DNA of 35,033 bases, from contig CALDUK010000046.1 in NCBI GenBank assembly GCA_937924905.1, positions 1 through 35,033 on the forward strand, read 5' to 3'. Position 1 is the stretch's first letter, and each line of letters starts with the position of its first letter. Below the pieces are notes generated by a model that saw nothing but the letters and a program-made list of their open reading frames with translations, ran no database searches and was not told the DNA's origin. The position numbers and the translations under genes are program-made. The stretch is from an uncultured Paracoccaceae bacterium. Lineage in GTDB: Bacteria; Pseudomonadota; Alphaproteobacteria; Rhodobacterales; Rhodobacteraceae. Of this stretch, positions 25,995 through 33,103 are shown in pieces.

Positions 25995-26994
25995 ACCCAC
26001 CTCGGTTGCCGATATTCGCGCTTTGGCGTCTGACTTGCCAAAGGTCGATAAAACCAGCATCGACGCTGCGCGCGCGCGTCAGAACCAGCTGACAAAACCC
26101 CCCGGATCGCTTGGCACGCTGGAAGACATCGCGGTGTTCATGGCAGGCTGGCAAGGCACCGGCACTCCCAAAATCGACACCGCGCAAGCGCTTGTTTTTG
26201 CGGGCAACCACGGCATTTGCGCGCAAGGCGTCAACCCGTTCCCTCAGGAAGTAACGGCTCAGATGGTCGCCAATTTCGAAGCCGGCGGCGCGGCCATCAA
26301 TCAGCTTTGCAACGCAAACGGGGCCACCCTGTCTGTCATCGCCCTTGATCTTGACCGGCCGACAGCCGACTTCACCGAAGCACCCGCGATGAACGATGCA
26401 GACCTCAAGACCGCGCTTCAGACCGGGTTCGATGCCGTCGATCCCAAAGCCCAAATCATCATCCTGGGCGAAATGGGCATTGGAAATTCCACCGTCGCCG
26501 CCGCGCTGGCCTGCGCGTGTTTCGGCGGGGCCGCCTCCGATTGGGTGGGCGCGGGCACCGGTTCCGACGCGGATGGCATCAATCTGAAAGCCCGCGTCAT
26601 CGACGCCGGGATTGCGCGGCACGGGCGCAATGATCCGCTGCAAACGCTGGCCAATCTGGGCGGGCGCGAACAGGCCGCCATCTGCGGGGCCGTTCTGGGC
26701 GCGCGGGCCCACCGCATTCCGGTCCTGCTTGACGGGTATATCTGCACCGCCGCCGTCGCGCCTCTGGCCGCCGAAACACCTGCGTTTCTCGATCACTGTC
26801 TGATCGGGCATGCCAGTGCCGAACCGGGCCATGCCCGCCTGATGACGGCCATGAACAAATCTCCCATTCTGGATTTCAACATGCGCCTTGGCGAAGGCAC
26901 CGGCGCGGCTCTGGCGCTTGGCATCGTGCGCAGCGCGCTGGCCTGCCACAACGGCATGGCCACCTTTGCCGAAGCCGGGGTCTCGGGCGGGTGA
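25987..26994 (+). CDS. cobT: Nicotinate-nucleotide:dimethylbenzimidazole phosphoribosyltransferase
   Basis: Makes alpha-ribazole 5'-phosphate from dimethylbenzimidazole and nicotinate mononucleotide for the lower ligand. 335 residues. Landmarks are KPPGSLGTLEDIAVFMAGWQ, the GNHGICAQGVNPFPQEVT segment, ILGEMGIGNSTVAAAL and the C-terminal MRLGEGTGAALAL with the catalytic glutamate. The gene is called cobU in P. denitrificans nomenclature and must not be confused with the chelatase subunit CobT. It is linked by overlaps to cobP upstream and cobS downstream. Confidence 0.96.
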   Translation: MHKPTSVADIRALASDLPKVDKTSIDAARARQNQLTKPPGSLGTLEDIAVFMAGWQGTGTPKIDTAQALVFAGNHGICAQGVNPFPQEVTAQMVANFEAGGAAINQLCNANGATLSVIALDLDRPTADFTEAPAMNDADLKTALQTGFDAVDPKAQIIILGEMGIGNSTVAAALACACFGGAASDWVGAGTGSDADGINLKARVIDAGIARHGRNDPLQTLANLGGREQAAICGAVLGARAHRIPVLLDGYICTAAVAPLAAETPAFLDHCLIGHASAEPGHARLMTAMNKSPILDFNMRLGEGTGAALALGIVRSALACHNGMATFAEAGVSGG

Positions 26995-27737
26995 AAAACC
27001 GGCTGAAAGAACTTCAGCTGATTGCCATGCTGCTGACCCGCGTGCCTGCCGGCCAGATCAAAGACCCGCTGCCGGCGATGGCCCAGGCCGTCTGGGCGTT
27101 TCCGGTCCTCGGGGCCGCCCTTGGCGCGGTGATTTGGCTGGCCTTCGCAGGTGCGAACGCCATTGGCCTGCCGCCACTGACCGCCGCGTTTCTGGCCCTT
27201 GGCCTGCAAGCTCTGCTGACCGGCGGGCTGCACGAAGACGGGCTGGCCGACACCGCCGATGGGTTTGGCGGCGGCCACGACCGGGACCGAAAACTGGACA
27301 TCATGCGCGACAGTCGCATCGGCACTTACGGTGTCCTTGCGCTGATCCTGACCCTTGGCCTGACCGCCACGGCCATGGCGCATACATGGGAACACGGGGG
27401 CAATCACGGGCGCACGCTGGCCGCGTTTCTGGTGATCGGCGCCACCAGCCGGACAGCGATGCTCGTGCCAATGGCGCTTTTGCCCCCGGCGCGCGACAAC
27501 GGGCTGGGCCACGGCGCCGCGTTGAGCCCTGGCAGGCCCGTGGCGCTCGCGCTGGCAATCAGCGCCGTTCTCGGCCTGATCGCCCTTCCGGCACTTGTCG
27601 CAATGATGCTGCTGGCCGGTGCGCTTCTGGCGCTGTTCAAAGCACAGATCGGCGGGCAAACAGGCGACACGCTGGGCGCCACCCAAAAGCTCTCCGAGAT
27701 GACCGGCTGGCTCACCATCGCCGCACTCGCCGCCTGA
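26991..27737 (+). CDS. cobS: Adenosylcobinamide-GDP ribazoletransferase (cobalamin synthase)
   Basis: Joins adenosylcobinamide-GDP to alpha-ribazole (phosphate) in the inner membrane, the last assembly step (CobV in P. denitrificans). 248 residues, strongly hydrophobic with several membrane segments. The signature GGLHEDGLADTADGFGGG, with its metal-binding acids, is at about residues 76-93, and GTYGVLALIL is also typical. The GTG start at 26991 forms a GTGA overlap with the cobT stop. It ends 17 bases from the convergent histidine kinase and closes the cobalamin region. Confidence 0.95.
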   Translation: MKNRLKELQLIAMLLTRVPAGQIKDPLPAMAQAVWAFPVLGAALGAVIWLAFAGANAIGLPPLTAAFLALGLQALLTGGLHEDGLADTADGFGGGHDRDRKLDIMRDSRIGTYGVLALILTLGLTATAMAHTWEHGGNHGRTLAAFLVIGATSRTAMLVPMALLPPARDNGLGHGAALSPGRPVALALAISAVLGLIALPALVAMMLLAGALLALFKAQIGGQTGDTLGATQKLSEMTGWLTIAALAA

Positions 27738-27754
27738 CCCGGCGCGTCGCCCGC

Positions 27755-28477
27755 TCAGGTCACCCGCAACCGCACGGTCACCCGTGTGCCAACCCCGGTT
27801 TTGGGCGCGCCTATTTCAACGTCTCCGCCATACACGTCGGCGATCTTCTTCAAAACCGCTAGCCCCATGCCCGCGCCCGGATCCACATCGCGCGACACCA
27901 GCTTGGTCATGGGCCGTTGCACAAACGCTCGCTTTTCAGCGGGGATGCCGACGCCGTCATCGGCGACCTCAATCTGCCAGACGCCATCGCCCACCGGCCC
28001 GCCCGAGACGTCGATCGTGGGCGCATGGGTGGGATGAAACCGCACCGCATTGCTGATCAGAATGAAAAAAATCCGCGCCGCATCCGCATGCCCAATCTGC
28101 ACCGCCCCTCCATCCATCCGGGCGTTCAACGTGGCATCACCCGGCAGGCACAGATCTTCGACGACCTCTTGCAGAACCTCGGCCAGCCGGATGGCCGAAA
28201 TCGGCTGCATTCGCCCGATGCGCGAATATTCCAGCAGCCCCGTCAGCATCAGATCAAGACGGCTGGCATGGCTGGCGATCAATTCCAGATGCCGCCCCGT
28301 CGGCTTTGGCAGAACCACGGCGCTTTTGTCCAAATCTTCCGAAATCCACGTCGGCAGTTCCTGCAACGCCCGCACCGACGCCCGCAAATCATGCGAGATG
28401 CGATACACAATCTCATCGGTTTCAGACTGCGCCTCGGCCACAGGAATAGACGGGTCAAAAGCAAGATCAGCGGTCAT
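27755..28477 (-). CDS. Sensorless histidine kinase, 240 aa
   Basis: Contains only the transmitter core. A dimerisation/phosphoacceptor helix carries H29 in YRISHDLRASVRAL. The ATPase domain has N143 in ILISNAVRFHP, D173/D174 in VADDGVGIP and the G-box GAGMGLAVLKK at about 201-211. There is no input domain or membrane segment, so it must sense through a partner protein or act as a phosphorelay component. It resembles the kinase part of phytochrome-type proteins. It is divergent from two response-regulator genes across an 86-base gap, and these are its likely partners. No good ribosome site is seen before the ATG. Confidence 0.88.
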   Translation of the reverse strand: MTADLAFDPSIPVAEAQSETDEIVYRISHDLRASVRALQELPTWISEDLDKSAVVLPKPTGRHLELIASHASRLDLMLTGLLEYSRIGRMQPISAIRLAEVLQEVVEDLCLPGDATLNARMDGGAVQIGHADAARIFFILISNAVRFHPTHAPTIDVSGGPVGDGVWQIEVADDGVGIPAEKRAFVQRPMTKLVSRDVDPGAGMGLAVLKKIADVYGGDVEIGAPKTGVGTRVTVRLRVT

Positions 28478-28563
28478 GGGAATACGTAATTCATCGGCAT
28501 GTGCCCTGACCTAATTCGCAGCCGTTTAACAAGTGTAAATCTGTCCGGCCTATTTGAAGACAG

Positions 28564-28998
28564 ATGACAGCAACCCGCGTGACATTCCTGATTGTCGATG
28601 ATGACGAAGTCTCGATCATGGCGATCCGCCGCGCGCTGGCGCGTCAGGGCATCGAAAACCCGGTGGTCGAAGCAGGCGACGGGCTGGAAGCCCTGTCGAT
28701 CCTGAAAGACGGGGTGCGCAAACCCTTTGTGGTGCTTTTGGATATCAACATGCCGCGCATGACCGGGCTCGAATTTCTGGCCGCCCTGCGCGATGACCCG
28801 TCGTTACACGACACCACCGTCTTTATCCTGACCACATCAGATGCGCCGCAAGACATCGGGCAGGCCTATGCCCATAACGTGGCGGGCTATATCCTGAAAG
28901 AAGACGCCTATAAATCCATCGCCGCCGCCGTCGGCCTTTTGGATGTCTATACCGACGCGGTCGTCCTGCCGACCGATCAGAATTCCCATCCGTGTTAA
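28564..28998 (+). CDS. Single-domain response regulator (Rcp1/CheY-like)
   Basis: 144 residues, a receiver domain with no output domain. The acidic pocket is D12-D14 (IVDDDE). The phosphoacceptor is D60 (LLDINMP), the switch threonine is in ILTTS near residue 90, and the lysine is K112 (YILKED). All canonical residues are present. Spacing and INMPRMTGLEFL resemble regulators that pair with phytochrome-type kinases. It probably receives phosphate from the divergent kinase and passes it on or acts by protein contact. The second regulator gene follows after 63 bases. Confidence 0.9.
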   Translation: MTATRVTFLIVDDDEVSIMAIRRALARQGIENPVVEAGDGLEALSILKDGVRKPFVVLLDINMPRMTGLEFLAALRDDPSLHDTTVFILTTSDAPQDIGQAYAHNVAGYILKEDAYKSIAAAVGLLDVYTDAVVLPTDQNSHPC

Positions 28999-29061
28999 CC
29001 CGAAATCAAACCGCGCGCCCTAGGACGCCGGAACCCACCAGTGAAACGCCAGAGGCAGATC

Positions 29062-29775
29062 ATGCAAATCCAAGCAAAAGCACAGGAAACATCCCAAAAC
29101 CATCTGGCCGCACGGCCGATGCAAATTTTGATCCTGGACGACAGCGAACTGGATCGTCAGCGCCTGCTTCGGTTGTGTCAGGACGCAGGGCTTGTGTTCG
29201 ACGCGACAGAAACTGCAACGATTGACACCTTCATGGCCGCGCTGGTTTCGGGCGACTTCGATCTTGTGTTCATCGACTATCTCCTGGCGGGCGAAGACGG
29301 GCTCGACGCGGTCGATGCGCTGGCCCAGATGACCAACCAGACAGCGGCCAGCATTATGATCGCGGGCGAAGGCCGTCTGGATGTCGCCGTCGAAGCCATG
29401 CGTCGGGGGTGTTCGGATTACCTGACCAAATCCGCCATGACGGTGGATGGCTTGCAAAAATCGGTCACCACCGCATTGGAACGCCGCATGATGGCGGCCG
29501 CATTGGTAGACGCCCGCGAACAGCGCCAGCATCTGGAACGCGCCATGCGCAAATATGCCAATGCCTGTTCGTCCGAAATGAAATCGCTTCTGTCCGCCAG
29601 CCTCAGGCGGGTGCGCAAACTGCGCGGTCAGACCACCGAAGACAACATTCGCCACGATCTGGGCGCGCTGGAAGACTGCATTGACCGGATGTGGGACGCG
29701 ATGCCCGATATCGACGCGTCACTGCCCCAGGATAACGCACCGCTTCTGGCCCTTGCGCCCGCGCGCAAACACTAG
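29062..29775 (+). CDS. Response regulator with atypical receiver and helical C-terminus
   Basis: 237 residues. A short leader is followed by a receiver domain at about 20-140 with D26/D27 (ILDDSE), phosphoacceptor D72 (FIDYLL) and K123 (YLTKS). The usual switch Thr/Ser is replaced by A101 in IMIAGEG. The C-terminal 100 residues are helical and probably coiled-coil (LERRMMAAALVDAREQRQHLERAMRKYANA), ending in a helix with HDLGALEDCIDRMWDAM. No DNA-binding domain is seen. The ATG at 29062 follows AGAGG; a GTG at 29041 is possible. The C-terminus could be a dimerisation or partner-binding module. Confidence 0.85.
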   Translation: MQIQAKAQETSQNHLAARPMQILILDDSELDRQRLLRLCQDAGLVFDATETATIDTFMAALVSGDFDLVFIDYLLAGEDGLDAVDALAQMTNQTAASIMIAGEGRLDVAVEAMRRGCSDYLTKSAMTVDGLQKSVTTALERRMMAAALVDAREQRQHLERAMRKYANACSSEMKSLLSASLRRVRKLRGQTTEDNIRHDLGALEDCIDRMWDAMPDIDASLPQDNAPLLALAPARKH

Positions 29776-29912
29776 AGCCGGGTGACCAGCACCGCTTCGC
29801 CCAAACCGTTTTCAAGACTGAAAGCGGGCACCGTTTCGACCTGCGTGCTGGCAAGTGCAGCTATCGCGCCCACCACAAGGCAGCTCCAGAAAATGATCCG
29901 ACGGGTCCACAT
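29772..29912 (-). CDS. Small membrane or secreted peptide, 46 aa, downstream of suhB
   Basis: An open frame of 47 codons encodes a basic start (MWTRRIIF), a hydrophobic helix at about residues 7-21 (IFWSCLVVGAIAALA) and a polar tail with acidic residues. This is the layout of a signal-anchor or a short exported peptide. It lies 41 bases after suhB on the same strand, in an otherwise empty gap. Its stop TAG shares the palindrome CTAG with the stop of the convergent response regulator. No clear ribosome site is visible. It fills the space exactly, which favours a real gene, but function is unknown. Confidence 0.5.
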   Translation of the reverse strand: MWTRRIIFWSCLVVGAIAALASTQVETVPAFSLENGLGEAVLVTRL

Positions 29913-29953
29913 ATGGGTCAGCTGTCAGCCAAATACGGCACAGACGTGGCCGA

Positions 29954-30739
29954 TTACCCCCGAATTACGCGAGAGAATGTTTCGAAAATTGATCCATTCG
30001 CGGTCAGGATATCTTTCTCAACCATAGGATCGCTATGGTTTTCAATGCCTTGCACCAAAGCACCCGCTTCGCGCGCAATCAGCACGCCGGCGGCCATATC
30101 CCATTCGTTCAAGCTGCGTTCCCAATATCCGTCATACCGGCCCGCGGCGACATACACCAAATCCAACGCCGCCGCACCGAACCGGCGCACGCCTGCGCAC
30201 TTCGGCAAAAGCCGCGCAAGGTCTTGCAGGGTTTCGGGCAATTCAGCGCGCCCGGCAAAGGGCAGACCGGTTGCAAAAATCGCTTCAATCATATGGCTGC
30301 GGTCGCTGACCCGCATCCGCGTGTCATTCAACCAGGCGCCCTGGCCTTTTTCGGCGACAAACATCTCGTCTTTCGCCGGGTCATAGACAACGCCCGCGAC
30401 CAGTTCGCCTTTGTGTTCCAGCGCAATGGACACCGCCCAATGGGGCAAACCGTGCAGAAAATTCGTGGTTCCGTCCAGCGGGTCCACAATCCAGCGCCGG
30501 GTCGGGTCCTTGCCTTCAACCGGTTCGCTTTCTTCGCCCAGCCATCCGTAATTCGGACGCGCCTCCATCAAAGCGTCACGCACAATCTGTTCCGCCGCGA
30601 TATCCGCACGGCTCACAAAATCGCCCGCGCCCTTGGACGAGACTTGCAAATTTTCGACCTCGCGAAAGTCCTTCACGAGGCTACGACCCGCCGCGCGCGC
30701 GGCTTTCATCATCACTATAAGATTGGCACTGCCCTGCAT
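29954..30739 (-). CDS. suhB: Inositol monophosphatase family protein (SuhB-like)
   Basis: 261 residues with the metal-dependent phosphatase signature: GEES near residues 68-71, DPLDGTTNFLHG with D86 and D89, and EWDMAAG near residue 213. Family members hydrolyse myo-inositol 1-phosphate or related sugar phosphates. The SuhB branch also has a role in rRNA transcription in E. coli. The start MQGSANLIVMMKAARAAGR matches the usual N-terminus. The precise substrate is not deducible. A small peptide gene follows on the same strand. Confidence 0.92.
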   Translation of the reverse strand: MQGSANLIVMMKAARAAGRSLVKDFREVENLQVSSKGAGDFVSRADIAAEQIVRDALMEARPNYGWLGEESEPVEGKDPTRRWIVDPLDGTTNFLHGLPHWAVSIALEHKGELVAGVVYDPAKDEMFVAEKGQGAWLNDTRMRVSDRSHMIEAIFATGLPFAGRAELPETLQDLARLLPKCAGVRRFGAAALDLVYVAAGRYDGYWERSLNEWDMAAGVLIAREAGALVQGIENHSDPMVEKDILTANGSIFETFSRVIRG

Positions 30740-30886
30740 AAGCGGCGACTTACGCCGATTGCGGGCATGTCACAAGTCGAAACAGTTAATGCGACACATG
30801 GCGATTTTTCGCTTGTGCGCTGGCGCACAGTTCCCCACGGTTCGCCCGGGGTAAACGCGAAGACGCGGCCCCCATAAAAATGGAAC

Positions 30887-30892
30887 GGAGGG
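30887..30892 (+). promoter_or_regulatory. Ribosome binding site that decides the start of the glycine-rich gene
   Basis: GGAGGG lies one base before an ATG at 30894 and four to five bases before a second ATG at 30897. The second spacing is the workable one, so translation probably starts at 30897. Confidence 0.6.
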
Positions 30893-30896
30893 AATG

Positions 30897-31190
30897 ATGG
30901 AACAGATCATCGCACAAGTCGTAGGTGGTGCATTGGGTGGAATGGGCGGCGGCAAAGCCGTGTCATCCAGCAGCATGGGGCCTATGGGCAACATTCTTGC
31001 AGGTGGCCTTGGCGGCCTTGGTGGCGGCGGCATTCTGGGCAGCCTTATGGGCGGCGGCGCGGCCGATGCGGCAGCAGCGGCAGGCGGGCTTGATATCGCA
31101 TCGCTCGCAGGCAACCTCGTTGGCGGCGGCGTCGGCGGCATGGTTCTGCAAGTGGTCGCAGGCTTTGTGATCAACAAGTTCCGCGGCTAA
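30897..31190 (+). CDS. Glycine-rich small protein, 97 aa
   Basis: I do not recognise a named function. The product is very rich in Gly, Ala and Met, with runs such as GGALGGMGGGKA and GGLGGLGGGGILGSLMGGG, and a hydrophobic C-terminal helix (GGMVLQVVAGFVINKF, about residues 78-93). The pattern resembles glycine-zipper membrane-associated proteins. A strong ribosome site supports translation. It stands alone, with its stop six bases from the convergent LysR gene stop. The preceding 157-base gap holds no gene I can support. The opposite strand is also open (proline-rich), which is a shadow of the GGC/GGN codons. Confidence 0.72.
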   Translation: MEQIIAQVVGGALGGMGGGKAVSSSSMGPMGNILAGGLGGLGGGGILGSLMGGGAADAAAAAGGLDIASLAGNLVGGGVGGMVLQVVAGFVINKFRG

Positions 31191-31196
31191 GCCGGC

Positions 31197-32117
31197 TCAG
31201 CCAACAGGCGCGTCGCCCCGTTGCATCTGCACCGGGATGCGTCGCGCCAGTTGCAACAAATGGGCGACAAAGGGTTTCACCGTGTCATCCGACCGGGTTG
31301 CCGCATAAAGCCGCCGTGTCAGCCCGGCCTTTGTCAAAGGCCGGGTCACATAATCCGAATGATACCGCACCTCGCGTACCACCCAATCGGGCAAAACGGC
31401 CACGCCGCGATTTGACGCCACCAGCAACAGGATAACCGCCGTCAGTTCCACCTGACGCACACCGCGGGGTTCGACCTTGGCGGGCATCAACAGTTGGCTG
31501 AACACATCAAGGCGGCTGCGCTCAACCGGGTAAGTGATCAGCAACTCAGTTCGCAAATCTTCGGCCTCGATAAACGCCTTTTCGGCCAACGGATGCTGGG
31601 CGGCGGCCACAAAGACCGGCTCGTAATCAAAGAGCCCCGTAAAATCGACATCATCCAGCGTTTCAGGGTCCGACGACACCACCAGATCAACCTCTTCGCG
31701 TTGCAAGGCCGACATCGCCTCGAACGCCAGACCGGGGCGAATATCCACATCCACATCCGGCCAGGCTTTGCGAAATTCCTCCAGCACCGGAAACAGCCAT
31801 TCGAAACAAGCGTGGCATTCTATGGCGATATGCAACCGCCCCGACTTGCCCTCGCGCAACCCTTCAAATTCCAGCGCCAAAGCTTCCAACTCGGGCAACA
31901 CTTTTTCGGCCAGCTTCAACAACCGATGCCCCGCCGCCGACAATTTCAGCGGCTTCGAGCGGCGCACAAACAATTCGACGCCCACCTGATCCTCCAGCCC
32001 CTTCACCTGATGGCTCAGCGCCGATTGCGTGATGTTCAGACTATCCGCCGCGCGCGCCAGACCACCGGCCTCGTGGATCGCCCGGATGGTCCGCAAATGG
32101 CGAAACTCGATATGCAT
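31197..32117 (-). CDS. LysR-type regulator, MetR-like
   Basis: 306 residues. The N-terminal winged helix-turn-helix (about 1-65) has AGGLARAADSLNITQSALSHQVKGLEDQVG, and the C-terminal part is the LysR substrate-binding domain. MHIEFRHLRTIRAIHEAGGL and the divergent metF point to MetR, which activates methionine genes with homocysteine as co-inducer. The ATG at 32117 gives the family N-terminus; the frame is open 75 bases further into the intergenic operator region, where a start is unlikely. Likely autoregulated and regulating metF through the shared 93-base gap. Confidence 0.88.
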   Translation of the reverse strand: MHIEFRHLRTIRAIHEAGGLARAADSLNITQSALSHQVKGLEDQVGVELFVRRSKPLKLSAAGHRLLKLAEKVLPELEALALEFEGLREGKSGRLHIAIECHACFEWLFPVLEEFRKAWPDVDVDIRPGLAFEAMSALQREEVDLVVSSDPETLDDVDFTGLFDYEPVFVAAAQHPLAEKAFIEAEDLRTELLITYPVERSRLDVFSQLLMPAKVEPRGVRQVELTAVILLLVASNRGVAVLPDWVVREVRYHSDYVTRPLTKAGLTRRLYAATRSDDTVKPFVAHLLQLARRIPVQMQRGDAPVG

Positions 32118-32142
32118 TATGCAGCGCGCCTCATAACAGTGT

Positions 32143-32164
32143 TGAGAATTATGAATTTGTCTCA
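32143..32164. promoter_or_regulatory. Candidate LysR/MetR operator between the regulator and metF
   Basis: TGAGA and TCTCA form an inverted repeat separated by 12 AT-rich bases in the middle of the divergent gap. LysR regulators usually bind T-N11-A type dyads placed like this. A further pair, GAATT and AATTC, frames the right part of the region. The E. coli MetR consensus TGAA-N5-TTCA is not matched exactly. Confidence 0.45.
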
Positions 32165-32210
32165 CAATTCCCGCCATGAAACAAGCGTGCATCCCAACCG
32201 GAGCCTGACC

Positions 32211-33074
32211 ATGACCGCGTCCATTTCATACGAGTTCTTTCCGCCCCGCTCGCTCGACGCGTCGTTCCGGCTCTGGGACACGATCGGCGCGCTCAAGCAC
32301 ACCGATCCCGCCTTCGTCTCGGTCACCTATGGCGCGGGCGGCACGACGCGGAAACTGACCCATGACGCGGTCGAAGCCATCGGCAAACACACCGGCCTTC
32401 CGGTCGCAGCGCATCTCACTTGCGTCGATGCGTCCCGCGAAGAAACGCTCGACATCGCCCAGCGCTATGCAGACGCAGGCGTCACCCAGATTGTCGCGTT
32501 GCGCGGCGACCCGGCCAAGGGCGACCAGGGGTTCCAGCCGCGCAAGGACGGCTTCCAATCATCGGTTCAGCTGATAGACGCGCTGGCCCGGATCGGCCGG
32601 TTTGACCTGACCGTCGGCGCTTACCCCGACACCCACCCCGACGCGGCCAGCCCACAGGCCAATATCGACTGGCTCAAACGCAAGATCGACGCCGGGGCGA
32701 CCCGTGCGATCACCCAGTTTTTCTTCGAAGCCGACACGTTCTTCCGCTTCCGCGACGCCTGCGCCAAGGCGGGCATCACCGCCCCCATCCTTCCCGGCAT
32801 CCTGCCAATCCAGTCCTGGGCGGGCACAAAACGGTTCGCCGAACGCTGCCAAACCCCCATCCCGGCTGCACTGGCCAACGCTTTTGACACGGCCGAACGT
32901 GACAATCGCAGCTCTCTTTTGGCCGCCGTCGTCTGCACCGAACTCTGCACCGCACTTCTCGAGGGCGGGGTCGATCACCTGCATTTTTATACGCTGAACG
33001 CCCCCGGCATCACGCGCGATGTTGTCCACGCGCTTGGCCTGGCCCCTGATTTGTCGCTGGAAAAAGTCGCCTGA
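32211..33074 (+). CDS. metF: Methylenetetrahydrofolate reductase
   Basis: Reduces 5,10-methylene-THF to 5-methyl-THF with an FAD cofactor, supplying the methyl group for methionine synthase. 287 residues of the TIM-barrel family. The N-terminal YEFFPPRS carries the conserved glutamate. FVSVTYGAGGTTR, AHLTCVDASREE, VALRGDPAKG and ITQFFFEADTF follow. The ATG at 32211 has GGAG eight bases upstream; the frame is open much further left but that part is antisense to the LysR gene. If the host uses the B12-dependent MetH, this links one-carbon flow to the cobalamin genes nearby; that is inference. Confidence 0.95.
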   Translation: MTASISYEFFPPRSLDASFRLWDTIGALKHTDPAFVSVTYGAGGTTRKLTHDAVEAIGKHTGLPVAAHLTCVDASREETLDIAQRYADAGVTQIVALRGDPAKGDQGFQPRKDGFQSSVQLIDALARIGRFDLTVGAYPDTHPDAASPQANIDWLKRKIDAGATRAITQFFFEADTFFRFRDACAKAGITAPILPGILPIQSWAGTKRFAERCQTPIPAALANAFDTAERDNRSSLLAAVVCTELCTALLEGGVDHLHFYTLNAPGITRDVVHALGLAPDLSLEKVA

Positions 33075-33103
33075 AGTCGCCGCGATAACACGGGCGAAGT
33101 GCC

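Noticed and set aside
25978..26949. Minus-strand open frame antisense to cobT
   Set aside because: Composition is that of a shadow frame, and the sense strand is an unmistakable phosphoribosyltransferase.
30769..30879. 36-codon open frame upstream of the glycine-rich gene
   Set aside because: Starts at an ATG without a ribosome site, has no hydrophobic or conserved-looking pattern, and lies where a promoter is expected. The GTGCG/CGCAC hairpin inside it was also not convincing as a terminator.
30770..31177. Proline-rich frame opposite the glycine-rich gene
   Set aside because: The proline runs are simply the complement of glycine codons; the strong ribosome site is on the plus strand.
33075..33103. 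Possible intrinsic terminator after metF
   Set aside because: Short GC-rich gap with no clear stem followed by a T-run on either strand.
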